From contig NZ_CP041659.1 of NCBI RefSeq assembly GCF_007998985.1, forward strand, positions 1,228,501 through 1,292,500: DNA of 64,000 nt. Direction: 5' to 3'. Both the position numbers and the translations under genes were made by a program. Below are positions 38,717 to 46,564 of this stretch, one piece after another. Position 1 is the stretch's first letter. The number at the start of each line of letters is the position of its first letter. The stretch comes from Sphingomonas xanthus. GTDB taxonomy: Bacteria > Pseudomonadota > Alphaproteobacteria > Sphingomonadales > Sphingomonadaceae. A model generated the notes under the pieces. It was not told where the DNA came from, made no database searches, and worked only from the letters and a program-made list of their open reading frames with translations.

Positions 38717-39330
38717 TGAACCGCCCCCTCCTGATTACCGACTGCGACGAAGTGCTCCTTCACATGGTGTCGCACTTCGATGCCTGGCTTGGCGAGGTCC
38801 ACGACATTCGCTTTGCCTTCGAGACCGGCAGCTTTGGCAGCGCAATGACCCACCGGGTGAGCGGAGAGCAGGTTGCCGAGGACCGTGTCTGGCCGCTTCT
38901 CGAGGAATTTTTTCGCGGTGAGATGCACCGCCAGACGCTGGTGCCCGGCGCACTTGAAGCGCTGGGCCGCATCGCCGAAGTGGCGGACATCGTCATCCTC
39001 ACGAACATCGGGGACCAGGCCCACAGCTGGCGGGTCGAACAGCTTGAGCGGCATGGGATCCGCCACGAGGTGGTTTGCAATCGTGGAGGCAAGGGCATTC
39101 CCGCCCGGGCGATCGTCGACCGTTTCGGAGCGTCGCGAGCGGCCTTTGTCGACGACCTTCCCGTGCATCATGCGTCGGTCGCCAAGCATGCGCCGGACGT
39201 CCACCGGCTGCACATGGTTGCGGAACCGCGGCTTGCCCCGGCCGTCCCGCCGGCCGAAGACGCCCACGCACGGATCGACGATTGGCCCACTGCCTGCCAA
39301 TGGCTGCTCGACCGACTGGAGGATCGATGA
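38713..39330 (+). CDS. HAD family hydrolase
   Basis: A 205-residue HAD-like phosphatase. The nucleophile motif is LLITDCDEVLLHM (first Asp nucleophile, second Asp acid/base). Motif II is VILTNIGD, Lys lies in NRGGKGIPARAIVDRF, and motif III is AAFVDDLPVHH. The cap is a small helical insert between motifs I and II. Substrate unknown. The DCDE form in place of DxDGT is typical of a small alphaproteobacterial subgroup. The start overlaps the DUF3572 stop (ATGATGA, so 38713 or 38716), and its own stop overlaps the SDR gene by ATGA. Confidence 0.85.
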   Translation: MMNRPLLITDCDEVLLHMVSHFDAWLGEVHDIRFAFETGSFGSAMTHRVSGEQVAEDRVWPLLEEFFRGEMHRQTLVPGALEALGRIAEVADIVILTNIGDQAHSWRVEQLERHGIRHEVVCNRGGKGIPARAIVDRFGASRAAFVDDLPVHHASVAKHAPDVHRLHMVAEPRLAPAVPPAEDAHARIDDWPTACQWLLDRLEDR

Positions 39331-40073
39331 GCCAGACCATTTTTATCACCGGCGTTACAGCTGGAATCGGCGCAGCGACCGCGCGGAAATTTATCGCCAA
39401 CGGTTGGCAGGTGATCGGCACCGGCCGTCGGCGTGATCGGCTCGACACGCTTGCGGCCGAGCTGGGCGAGGGCTTCCACCCGCTAATGCTCGACATGCAG
39501 AGCATCGCAGATTTCGGGCCGGCGCTGTCGGGATTGCCAGACCAGTTCCAGGCGATCGACCTCCTGCTCAACAATGCCGGCCTAGCGCCGCCGATGAGCA
39601 ATTTGCAGGATGCCGAACAGGAACCGATCGACACGGTGATCGCCACCAATGTCGACGGGCTGGTCGCGTTGACGCGGCACCTGCTGCCGCGCCTGATCGA
39701 TCGCAAGGGCGGGGTGATCAACCTGTCGTCGGTCGCCGCGACATACCCCTATCGGGGCGGGGCGGTTTATGCGGGCACCAAGGCATTCGTTCGTCAGTTC
39801 AGCCTTGGCTTGCGCTGTGACCTTCACGGCACCGGGGTCCGGGTCACTTCGATCGAGCCGGGCATGGCCGAAACCGAGTTTACGCTGGTTCGGACGCAAG
39901 GAGACCAGGCGGCGTCGGACGCGCTCTATGCCGACATGAACCCCATGACCGCGGACGATATCGCCGAGACGATTTGGTGGGTCGCTAGCCTGCCCGCGCA
40001 CGTCAATATCAACTCGCTCGAACTTATGCCGACCAGCCAGAGTTGGGCCGGTTTCGCAGTCCATCGCGGTTGA
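39327..40073 (+). CDS. Short-chain dehydrogenase/reductase (YdfG-like)
   Basis: A 248-residue classical SDR: cofactor motif TGVTAGIGAATAR (TGxxxGxG), GTGRRRDRLD suggesting NADP (two Arg after strand 2), LLNNAGLA, catalytic Ser in NLSSVAATYPY, and the YxxxK motif YAGTKAFV. Its overall pattern is close to YdfG, which oxidises 3-hydroxy acids such as L-allo-threonine and serine and reduces malonic semialdehyde. The exact substrate is inferred. It is translationally coupled to the upstream HAD gene by ATGA. Confidence 0.9.
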   Translation: MSQTIFITGVTAGIGAATARKFIANGWQVIGTGRRRDRLDTLAAELGEGFHPLMLDMQSIADFGPALSGLPDQFQAIDLLLNNAGLAPPMSNLQDAEQEPIDTVIATNVDGLVALTRHLLPRLIDRKGGVINLSSVAATYPYRGGAVYAGTKAFVRQFSLGLRCDLHGTGVRVTSIEPGMAETEFTLVRTQGDQAASDALYADMNPMTADDIAETIWWVASLPAHVNINSLELMPTSQSWAGFAVHRG

Positions 40074-40086
40074 CGGACCGCGATCG

Positions 40087-40104
40087 GCGGGGCAATCGCC
40101 CCGC
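40087..40104 (+). promoter_or_regulatory. Hairpin ending at the ridA start codon
   Basis: GCGGGGC (40087-40093) and GCCCCGC (40098-40104) pair perfectly around AATC. The 3' arm ends one base before the ATG of the RidA gene, and the only Shine-Dalgarno-like sequence (GGCGGGG) is within the 5' arm. The stem could hold initiation down unless opened by translating ribosomes or heat. Confidence 0.5.
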
Positions 40105-40566
40105 ATGAACATCGACCAACGCCTTGCCGAACTCGGCATCATCCTTCCCGAAGCTGCTGCCCCCGTCGCCGCCTATGTCCCGGCGGTGGAAATCGGTGGC
40201 CTGCTGCACATCAGCGGCCAGATTTCGTTCGCGCAGGACGGCAGCCTGATCAAGGGGCGGCTGGGCGAAGGCTTGTCGCTTGAAGAAGGCCAGGCGGCGG
40301 CGCGGCGCTGCGGCATCATGCTGCTGGCCCAGATCAAGGCTGCGCTTGGCTCGCTCGACCGGGTCGAGCGGATCGTCAAGCTGGGGGTGTTCGTCAATTC
40401 GCACGGCGACTTCACCGACCAGCCGAAAGTCGCCAATGGCGCGTCGGAACTGATGCAGGACGTTTTCGGCGAAGCAGGCCGCCACGCCCGCTCGGCGGTT
40501 GGCGTTCCGGTCCTGCCGCTCGGTGTAGCGGTCGAGGTGGATGCGATCGTCGCCGTCAAGGACTGA
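40105..40566 (+). CDS. RidA family protein
   Basis: A 153-residue RidA/YjgF-like protein of the longer Rid subgroup: MNIDQRLAELGIILPEAAAP, GLLHISGQISFAQDG, RIVKLGVFVNSHGDFTDQPK and RSAVGVPVLPLGVAVEVDAI. Canonical RidA deaminates reactive enamine/imine intermediates using an Arg near the C-terminus. Here the matching segment is HARSAVGVPVLPLG, which keeps the Arg. It lies in an operon with an SDR and a phosphodiesterase. Its 3' end overlaps the next gene by 26 bases. Confidence 0.88.
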   Translation: MNIDQRLAELGIILPEAAAPVAAYVPAVEIGGLLHISGQISFAQDGSLIKGRLGEGLSLEEGQAAARRCGIMLLAQIKAALGSLDRVERIVKLGVFVNSHGDFTDQPKVANGASELMQDVFGEAGRHARSAVGVPVLPLGVAVEVDAIVAVKD

Positions 40567-41263
40567 TCCCCTCGATCCGGGTCCGGCGGGTTTCGCGCAT
40601 CGCGGCCTGTTCGGGTCAGGGGTCCCCGAAAACAGCATGGCGGCATTTGAGGCCGCACTGGCGATCGGTGCCGGGATCGAATGCGACGTTCGGCTGGCTG
40701 AAGATGGCAAGCTGGTGGTTTTCCACGATCATGACCTGCGCCGCCTGTGCGCATCCGCACTGGCGATCGAAACCAGCCCGGCGGCGATCATCACGGCGCA
40801 AAGGCTGTTGGACAGCGACCAGCGTATTCCCCTGCTGGCCGATCTGCTCGACCTGATGGGGGGCCGGGCGCCGGTCCTCATCGAAGTCAAAACGCGCGGC
40901 GCCAACGTGCGCCGCATCGCCGAGGCTGTCGGAGCGGCGGTCGCCGCCTATCGAGGCGTTGCCGGCGTCATGAGCTTCAACCCCGACATCGCAAGGGCGA
41001 TTGGCCGGTACAGGCCGGCCATCCGGCGCGGTCTGGTGCTGTCGCGCAAGGCTTCGGCGTTCGATCGCTGGCGTTGCCTTCGCCGGGCAAGGCCACAGTT
41101 CCTGGCCGTCGATTGCGGCGCGATCAGGCAAGGCTGGGTCGCCCGCAACCGATCGTTCATGCCAGTCTATAGCTGGACCGTCCGCACCGCCGATGAACTT
41201 GAAATGGTGCGCGTTCATGCGGACGCGCCTATCTGGGAGGGCGATGGCCGACCGCGAAACTGA
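40541..41263 (+). CDS. Glycerophosphodiester phosphodiesterase
   Basis: A 240-residue GDPD with a TIM-barrel: FAHRGLFGSGVPENSMAAF (catalytic HRG and Glu), IECDVRLAEDGKLVVFHDHDL (metal and catalytic acidic residues, second His), LIEVKTRG, and PVYSWTVRTADEL near the C-terminus. It hydrolyses glycerophosphodiesters to glycerol 3-phosphate and an alcohol. There is no signal peptide, so it is cytosolic. The only usable start, ATG 40541, lies 26 bases inside the RidA gene. It overlaps the next gene by 20 bases as well, an unusually tight arrangement. Confidence 0.9.
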   Translation: MRSSPSRTDPLDPGPAGFAHRGLFGSGVPENSMAAFEAALAIGAGIECDVRLAEDGKLVVFHDHDLRRLCASALAIETSPAAIITAQRLLDSDQRIPLLADLLDLMGGRAPVLIEVKTRGANVRRIAEAVGAAVAAYRGVAGVMSFNPDIARAIGRYRPAIRRGLVLSRKASAFDRWRCLRRARPQFLAVDCGAIRQGWVARNRSFMPVYSWTVRTADELEMVRVHADAPIWEGDGRPRN

Positions 41264-42383
41264 CCTTGCCGCGAATATCGCCGGATCGTTCGCGGCGATC
41301 GATCCCGCGCGCTGGGAGATGTTGGCGGGTCAATCGGACCCCTTTCTCCGCTATTCCTTCCTCTCGCTGCTCGAGAGCTCGGCGAGCGTGGGACCCGGTA
41401 CAGGCTGGGCGCCAATGCCCATTTTCGTGGAGCGCGACGGGCGGCCAATCGCTGCCGCGCCGGCCTTCCTCAAATGGCATAGTCAGGGCGAATATGTGTT
41501 CGACCATGGCTGGGCCGACGCCTGGATGCGGGCCGGAGGAGAATATTATCCCAAGCTTCAGGTGGCTGTGCCCTTCACGCCATGCGTCGGGGCGCGCTTG
41601 CTGGGCAACGACCGGGACGCGCTGCTGGCGACGCTGGAAACGGTGGTCAGACAAAATCAGCTATCATCCGGGCACATCACCTTCCTGCGGGAGGAAGAGT
41701 GCACTGCCGCCGAAGCGCGTGGGTGGCTGCGCCGCGAAGGAATTCAATTCCACTGGTTCAACCGGGGGTACCGCAGCTTCGAGGATTTTCTCGACGCGCT
41801 TGCCAGCCGCAAGCGCAAAGCAATCCGGCGGGAGCGGCGACAGGCCGTTGAGGGACTGGAAATCGTTGAACGCCGCGGGGCGGAGATCGCGCCCGCCGAC
41901 TGGGATGCGATGTGGCACTTCTATCAGGACACTGGAGCGCGCAAATGGGGGCAGCCCTATCTTAGCCGCGCATTCTTCGAACAGGCCGGGGCGGCGATGG
42001 GCGAATCGGCGCTGTTGTTCCTCGCGCTCGACAATGGCCGGCCGATCGCCGGCGCACTCAACCTTGTCGGCGGCGACACGCTCTACGGCCGCTATTGGGG
42101 CGCGATCGACGATCGTCCCTTTCTCCATTTCGAGCTCAGCTATTATCGGGCGATCGACTTTGCCTGCCGCCATGGCCTCGCCTGCATCCAGGCCGGTGCG
42201 CAGGGCGAGCACAAGCTGGCACGAGGCTATGAGCCGGTGGTGACACCGTCGGTCCATTTCCTGCCCAACCCCTCATTCCGGTCGGCGGTCAACGAATTCC
42301 TGAAGCGTGAGCGCACGTTGGTCCGGCAGGAGGTGGCCGTGGCGCGCGAAATGCTCCCCTATCGCTCCGATTCCGGATCGTAG
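41244..42383 (+). CDS. DUF482 family protein (GNAT-like, peptidoglycan-bridge acetyltransferase-like fold)
   Basis: A 379-residue protein of the DUF482 family: DPFLRYSFLSLLESS, GWAPMPIFVERDGRPIAAAP, YVFDHGWADAWMRAGGEYYPK, and the long C-terminal half with RKRKAIRRERRQA, GRYWGAIDDRPFLHFE and IQAGAQGEHKLARGYEP. The fold belongs to GNAT/FemX-like enzymes, which transfer acyl or aminoacyl groups. No substrate has been established for DUF482. GGGAGGGCG precedes the ATG, inside the GDPD gene. The tail overlaps the convergent isoaspartyl peptidase gene by 25 bases. Confidence 0.88.
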   Translation: MADRETDLAANIAGSFAAIDPARWEMLAGQSDPFLRYSFLSLLESSASVGPGTGWAPMPIFVERDGRPIAAAPAFLKWHSQGEYVFDHGWADAWMRAGGEYYPKLQVAVPFTPCVGARLLGNDRDALLATLETVVRQNQLSSGHITFLREEECTAAEARGWLRREGIQFHWFNRGYRSFEDFLDALASRKRKAIRRERRQAVEGLEIVERRGAEIAPADWDAMWHFYQDTGARKWGQPYLSRAFFEQAGAAMGESALLFLALDNGRPIAGALNLVGGDTLYGRYWGAIDDRPFLHFELSYYRAIDFACRHGLACIQAGAQGEHKLARGYEPVVTPSVHFLPNPSFRSAVNEFLKRERTLVRQEVAVAREMLPYRSDSGS

Positions 42384-43282
42384 ATCGCGACCTTCCGGCC
42401 GTCGGCGCTGGCGATGCCGCGATACATGCCGGGCGTCGTAAAGCCGAGGGCGGTCTCGCCGCTCGGCGAAACCGCAATCAGGCCGCCGTTGCCACCCAGC
42501 TGCTTGATGTCGGCAAGTACGGCATCGAGCGCGGCCTGCAACCCGGCTCCACCGAGCCGCACCCGTGCGCACAGTTCATGGGCCGCTGCGGCACGAATGA
42601 AGATTTCGCCCAGGCCCGTCGCGCTCACCGCGGCGGCGCGATCGTCGGCATAAGTGCCGGCGCCGATCAGGGGCGAGTCGCCGATCCGGCCCCAGCGCTT
42701 GGCCGTGAGGCCCCCGGTCGAGGTGGCGGCGGCGACATGGCCCTTTGCGTCGACCGCCACGGCGCCGATCGTCCCATATTTGATGTCGGTGTCGAATGCA
42801 TCGCTGCCTTTGGCGAGCAGTTCGTCGAGCTGGCGCCGCCGCTCAGGCGTCTGAAACCATCGGTTGGCGACCTGCTCCAGCCCGACTTCGCGGGCATAAT
42901 CATCGGCCCCCTCATAACTCATCAGCACGTGCTGGCTTAGCTCCATCACTGCTCGCGCGGCGCTGATCGGGGCGCGGGTTGACCGCATCCCGGCGACCGC
43001 TCCGCAACGACGGTCGCGCCCGTCCATGATTGCCGCGTCGAGTTCGACATGGCCGTCGTGGGCAAGCACGCTTCCGCGCCCGGCGTTGAAACATGGGTCT
43101 TCCTCTAACACCCTCGCCGCGGCCTCGACCGCGTCCAGCGCACTGCCACCCGGCGCCAGGATTCTTTCCCCTGCCTCCAGCGCTGCTGCGAGTCCGGCCC
43201 TCCCCGCTTCGTCCTGTTCAGGCGGCAACTTTCCGGGCCGCATCGCGCCCGATCCCCCATGAATGACCAATTTCCAGCTCAT
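42359..43282 (-). CDS. iaaA: Isoaspartyl peptidase / L-asparaginase (Ntn hydrolase)
   Basis: A 307-residue type 2 asparaginase precursor: LVIHGGSGAM at the start, EDPCFNAGRGSVLAHDGHVE, IMDGRDRRCGAVAGM, and the autocleavage site DIKYGTIGAVAVD with the Thr nucleophile near residue 172. TSTGGLTAKRWGRIGDSPLIGAGTYAD and ATGLGEIFIR follow. The precursor splits itself before the Thr into alpha and beta chains and removes isoaspartyl residues or asparagine. There is no signal peptide. It is on the opposite strand to the preceding operon, with a 25-base tail overlap, and divergent from the SPFH operon. Confidence 0.94.
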   Translation of the reverse strand: MSWKLVIHGGSGAMRPGKLPPEQDEAGRAGLAAALEAGERILAPGGSALDAVEAAARVLEEDPCFNAGRGSVLAHDGHVELDAAIMDGRDRRCGAVAGMRSTRAPISAARAVMELSQHVLMSYEGADDYAREVGLEQVANRWFQTPERRRQLDELLAKGSDAFDTDIKYGTIGAVAVDAKGHVAAATSTGGLTAKRWGRIGDSPLIGAGTYADDRAAAVSATGLGEIFIRAAAAHELCARVRLGGAGLQAALDAVLADIKQLGGNGGLIAVSPSGETALGFTTPGMYRGIASADGRKVAIYDPESER

Positions 43283-43336
43283 CGTCCGGCCCTAGCGCGG
43301 GTGGCGCGCCGATTCCAGTTGCCAGACGCGGCACGA

Positions 43337-43355
43337 TGATATAAATCTGATATCA
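43337..43355. promoter_or_regulatory. TGATAT palindrome upstream of the SPFH operon
   Basis: TGATAT (43337-43342) and ATATCA (43350-43355) are inverted repeats around seven bases. The second arm also forms the self-complementary TGATATCA (43348-43355). The element is very A+T-rich compared with its surroundings and ends 18 bases before the SPFH ATG. The ribbon-helix-helix protein encoded two genes downstream is the natural candidate to bind it, but this is inference. Confidence 0.5.
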
Positions 43356-43373
43356 AATAAAAGGGAGGGATTC

Positions 43374-44276
43374 ATGAGTGTCTCAGAGGTACTCGCGCTG
43401 AATGCCAGCCGCGAGCGGCAGGCATCCTCGGCGAGCGGCTACGTCATGCTGCTGATCTTGCTGCTGGCGATAGTCGTGCAGGTCTGGAGCATTGCTGGCC
43501 TGGCAAGGGACCAGGAAACCATGCTGCATATTATCGGGGTGGTTGCGGCGCCGATCGTGCTGTTGTTCGTGGTCAGCGGATTCTACATGCTGCAGCCAAA
43601 CCAGGCGGCGGCCATTACGCTGTTCGGCGATTATAAGGGTACCGACCGGACGACCGGCCTGCGTTGGGTGTTGCCCTGGTTGATGCGTCACAAGATTTCG
43701 GTCCGCTCGCACAATTTCATTTCCGACAAGATCAAGGTCAACGACCTGCGCGGCAATCCGATCGAGATGGCGGCTCAGATCGTCTGGCGCGTCGTCGACA
43801 CCGCGCAGACGCTGTTCGATGTCGACGATTACAAGGAATTCGTGAAGGTCCAGGTGGAGGCCGCGATCCGCGCGATCGGTGCGCGGTATCCCTATGACGA
43901 TTTCGAACATATGGAAGTTACGCTGCGCGGACATCTCGACGAGGTGGCGGCCGAGTTGAAGACCGAGCTTCGGGCCCGGCTGGCGGTCGCCGGCATTACC
44001 GTCGACGAATGCGGCTTCACCCACCTCGCTTATGCCTCGGAAATCGCCCAGGCGATGCTTCGGCGCCAGCAGGCCCAGGCGGTCGTCGCCGCTCGCCAGA
44101 CGCTCGTCGCCGGCGCGGTCGGCATGGTCGAAATGGCTTTGGAAGCCCTGAGCGAAAAGAATGTCGTTCATCTCGACGACGAGCGGCGCGCCGCGATGGT
44201 GTCCAACCTCATGGTCGTGCTGTGCGGCGAACGCGATACGCAGCCGGTCGTCAACACCGGTACGCTGTACCAGTAG
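43374..44276 (+). CDS. SPFH/band 7 domain membrane protein
   Basis: A 300-residue protein with two N-terminal membrane segments (about 22-45, YVMLLILLLAIVVQVWSI, and 54-73). An SPFH domain starts near YMLQPNQAAAITLFGDYKGTDR and continues through FISDKIKVNDLRGNPIEMAA and YDDFEHMEVTLRGHLDEV. A helical C-terminal part ends in NTGTLYQ. SPFH proteins form large membrane-bound cages or microdomains. GGGAGG precedes the ATG. It heads a four-gene operon with a ribbon-helix-helix protein, a small membrane protein and an exported hydrolase. Confidence 0.9.
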   Translation: MSVSEVLALNASRERQASSASGYVMLLILLLAIVVQVWSIAGLARDQETMLHIIGVVAAPIVLLFVVSGFYMLQPNQAAAITLFGDYKGTDRTTGLRWVLPWLMRHKISVRSHNFISDKIKVNDLRGNPIEMAAQIVWRVVDTAQTLFDVDDYKEFVKVQVEAAIRAIGARYPYDDFEHMEVTLRGHLDEVAAELKTELRARLAVAGITVDECGFTHLAYASEIAQAMLRRQQAQAVVAARQTLVAGAVGMVEMALEALSEKNVVHLDDERRAAMVSNLMVVLCGERDTQPVVNTGTLYQ

Positions 44277-44285
44277 GGCGGTCTG

Positions 44286-44492
44286 ATGGGCGGCGAGCGC
44301 AAGGCTTACCCGTTACGGGTCGATCCTGCCCTGTGGGCAGCGGTTGAGCGCTGCGCCGCCTCCGACCTCAGAAGCGTCAATGCCGAAGTCGAATGTCTAT
44401 TGCGCGAGGCCTTGAAAGCTCGCGGGGTGAAGCTGGAGGCGCCGCTGCAAGTCCGCCGCGGGCGCCCGCCGCAGGGGCAGGGCGATGCGTGA
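44286..44492 (+). CDS. Ribbon-helix-helix (Arc-like) DNA-binding protein
   Basis: A 68-residue protein: KAYPLRVDPALWAAVERCA (beta strand and helix 1), then SDLRSVNAEVECLLREALKA (turn and helix 2). It is followed by a basic tail rich in Arg, Pro and Gln. This is the Arc/MetJ-type fold that dimerises and inserts a two-stranded ribbon in the major groove. It is encoded nine bases after the SPFH gene and overlaps the next ORF by eight bases. It may act as the repressor of its own operon at 43337-43355. It could instead be an antitoxin, but no recognisable toxin follows. Confidence 0.8.
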   Translation: MGGERKAYPLRVDPALWAAVERCAASDLRSVNAEVECLLREALKARGVKLEAPLQVRRGRPPQGQGDA

Positions 44493-44730
44493 AGGTCCTG
44501 AATGGTTTGCGCCGAAGCGCTACGGTTTCGGCGCCGGGTTGCCGATCGCTTGGCAGGGATGGCTGATCCTGTCGCTGTTCCTGGTCGTGGTGCTGGGGTC
44601 GGCTTTGCTGTTTCGCGATCGGCCCCAGTTGGCGCTGGCGATAGTGTTACCGGCGGCTGCAGCGTTGGTCATTGTCGCCGCAAGGACCACACGGGGCGGT
44701 TGGCGCTGGCGTTGGGGAGCAGAGGAATAG
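44485..44730 (+). CDS. Small two-membrane-segment protein
   Basis: An 81-residue protein, MREGPEWFAPKRYGFGAGLP, followed by two hydrophobic segments (about 23-43, WQGWLILSLFLVVVLGSALL, and 48-66, ALAIVLPAAAALVIVAAR) and a basic, Trp-rich C-terminus (RGGWRWRWGAEE). It matches no family I can name. It is translationally coupled to the ribbon-helix-helix gene (8-base overlap) and followed two bases later by the hydrolase, so it belongs to the SPFH operon and probably works at the same membrane. Confidence 0.75.
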   Translation: MREGPEWFAPKRYGFGAGLPIAWQGWLILSLFLVVVLGSALLFRDRPQLALAIVLPAAAALVIVAARTTRGGWRWRWGAEE

Positions 44731-44732
44731 TC

Positions 44733-45653
44733 ATGCTGACCTTGTTGCTGGCCGCGACCGCGGCGACGTCGACGCCGGTGACTGCGCCCGGTCCGTCCGG
44801 ACCACTCGCGGGAACCTTTATCGATGCCGGGGCGCGAAGTCCGGTCGTGCTGATCATACCCGGTTCCGGACCGACCGATCGCGACGGCAACAGCCCGTTG
44901 GGAGTGACCGCCGGAAGCTACCGCCTGTTGGCCGAAGCCCTTGCCGAGCGGGGCGTCAGCAGCGTTCGCGTCGACAAGCGCGGCATGTTCGGAAGCAAGA
45001 ACGCACTTGCCAATGCGAATCAGGTGACGATCGCCGACTATGCGGCGGATGTGCGCAGCTGGATCGGCGCGATCAGGACCAGGAGCAGCAGTTCCTGCCT
45101 ATGGATCGCCGGTCATAGTGAAGGTGGGCTGGTCGCACTGAAGGCTGCGCAGGACAGTGCCGGCATTTGCGGCGTGATCGCGCTGGCGGCCCCCGGACGG
45201 CCGGTCGGTATCGCGCTACGCGAACAGCTCAAGGCCAATCCGAATAATGCTCCGCTGCTCGACCAGGCGCTCGCCGCGGTCGATTCAATCGAAGCGGGCA
45301 AGCAGGTCGATCCGGCAAGTCTCCATCCTGCGCTTCTCCCGCTGTTCAATGAGCAGGTGCAACCCTATTTGCGCGACCTGCTTTCGCACGATCCGGCCAG
45401 GCTCGCCGCGTCGCTGGATGTGCCGCTGCTCGTGATCCACGCCGAAGCCGATCTGCAGATCGCGCGCGCCGATGCGGATGCGCTGGCGGCGGCGAAACCC
45501 GATGCGAAGTTGAGCCTGATTGCCGGGGCCAATCATGTTCTGAAGATACCCGCAGGCACCGATCGCGCCGCGAACATGGCCAGCTATGGGGACGCGTCGC
45601 TGCCGCTGGCGCCCGGGATTGCCGACGCGATCGCAGCGTTCGTGCGGCGCTAG
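44733..45653 (+). CDS. Exported alpha/beta hydrolase
   Basis: A 306-residue protein starting at ATG 44733, with a short signal-like N-terminus (MLTLLLAATAATSTPVTA). The hydrolase body has VVLIIPGSGPTDRDGNSPLG, VRVDKRGMFGSKNAL, the nucleophile elbow AGHSEGGL (Ser about 125), LLVIHAEADLQIARADADAL and the His in AGANHVLKI. The PGSGPTDRDGNSPLG segment is typical of a family of periplasmic dienelactone-hydrolase-like or peptidase-like proteins. The substrate is unknown. As the last gene of the SPFH operon it may modify an envelope component. Its stop shares CTAG with the S1/P1 nuclease. Confidence 0.85.
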   Translation: MLTLLLAATAATSTPVTAPGPSGPLAGTFIDAGARSPVVLIIPGSGPTDRDGNSPLGVTAGSYRLLAEALAERGVSSVRVDKRGMFGSKNALANANQVTIADYAADVRSWIGAIRTRSSSSCLWIAGHSEGGLVALKAAQDSAGICGVIALAAPGRPVGIALREQLKANPNNAPLLDQALAAVDSIEAGKQVDPASLHPALLPLFNEQVQPYLRDLLSHDPARLAASLDVPLLVIHAEADLQIARADADALAAAKPDAKLSLIAGANHVLKIPAGTDRAANMASYGDASLPLAPGIADAIAAFVRR

Positions 45654-46534
45654 CGTTGGCCTGGCGCCTTGCCGTGGATCAGGGCGTCGTCGATTAGCCG
45701 GGCAAGCCGTATGCCACCCGCGACGACATTGCGTTTTACTTCGGGGATGAGGACATTGACCTCAGCTTCCCCGAGGACAGGCCGTTCGGGCGGTTCGGCA
45801 CCGCAGGGGTCGGTCAGAAGCGTCTTATAGGCAAGGTCACGCGCCTTGCCCCACATCTCTCGGCTCCACTCCTCGACCGTGCCCCGGCTAACCTGGATGC
45901 GCTCGGCTTGCGGGACCTGCGCCAGCATAGCCGCCGGGCCGGCGGGCGGCGTGCTGATCGCCCGCTCGGCAAGCCAGCCGTCCCAGATTCCGTGAAGGTT
46001 GGTGCGCCCGCCGATGATTCCATAATTGGCGGCGACGCGGTTGCCGCCGAGGTCCTGGTGGTCCCCGGCATGCATCGGCTGGTGGAGATCGCCGACAAAA
46101 TGGGCAAGGAAGGCCAGGGCCATCAGCCGCTCGCGTGTGGGCACACCGCGGTCGGCGAGCAGCCGGGCGTTCCGCTCAATCTGGACGGACACGCAATTGC
46201 CGTCCTTGCAAGCCGCCTTGAGATCGAATGGCTTGCAGATGTCGACGTTCTGGTAATGCCAGCTGAATGCATAGCCGAACCGGTCGCCGAGCGGCTTGAT
46301 GCAGTCGGCCCAGAGGCTGGCTTGCTCCAATGTCGTCACCGGGCAGTCCGGCGTCTCCAGAAGCTTGCCTTGCCTCAGCAGGGAAGCGACCTGGCTGCGG
46401 CTTTGGGCGCTCATCTGCAGCCAGGCGATCCGGGCAACGCTTTCATGGCCATATTCCCAATAGGCCCCGGCGGGACGGGCAAAGCCAAGCAACGCGACCA
46501 GCGCGGCGAGCATCAGCATGAAACGATTCGGCAT
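45650..46534 (-). CDS. S1/P1 family nuclease, secreted
   Basis: A 294-residue protein with a signal peptide (MPNRFMLMLAALVALLGFAR, cleavage near PAGA). The mature protein begins YWEYGHESVARIAWL, where the family's N-terminal Trp and the His act as zinc ligands. Later ligands are in LWADCIKPLG, LAFLAHFVGDLHQPMHAGD (HxxGDxHQPLH-like) and TNLHGIWDGWL. It is a three-zinc, single-strand-specific nuclease with 3'-nucleotidase activity, acting in the periplasm or outside the cell. It follows the SLOG-membrane gene by 30 bases on the same strand, so it may be the fourth gene of that operon. It could equally have its own promoter. Confidence 0.92.
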   Translation of the reverse strand: MPNRFMLMLAALVALLGFARPAGAYWEYGHESVARIAWLQMSAQSRSQVASLLRQGKLLETPDCPVTTLEQASLWADCIKPLGDRFGYAFSWHYQNVDICKPFDLKAACKDGNCVSVQIERNARLLADRGVPTRERLMALAFLAHFVGDLHQPMHAGDHQDLGGNRVAANYGIIGGRTNLHGIWDGWLAERAISTPPAGPAAMLAQVPQAERIQVSRGTVEEWSREMWGKARDLAYKTLLTDPCGAEPPERPVLGEAEVNVLIPEVKRNVVAGGIRLARLIDDALIHGKAPGQR

Positions 46535-46564
46535 GACCTTCCTTACCTGAAAAGCTAGGCCGGG

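Noticed and set aside
43337..45653. Toxin-antitoxin module around the ribbon-helix-helix protein
   Set aside because: The neighbours are an SPFH protein, a small membrane protein and a hydrolase, with no recognisable toxin. An autoregulator role fits better.
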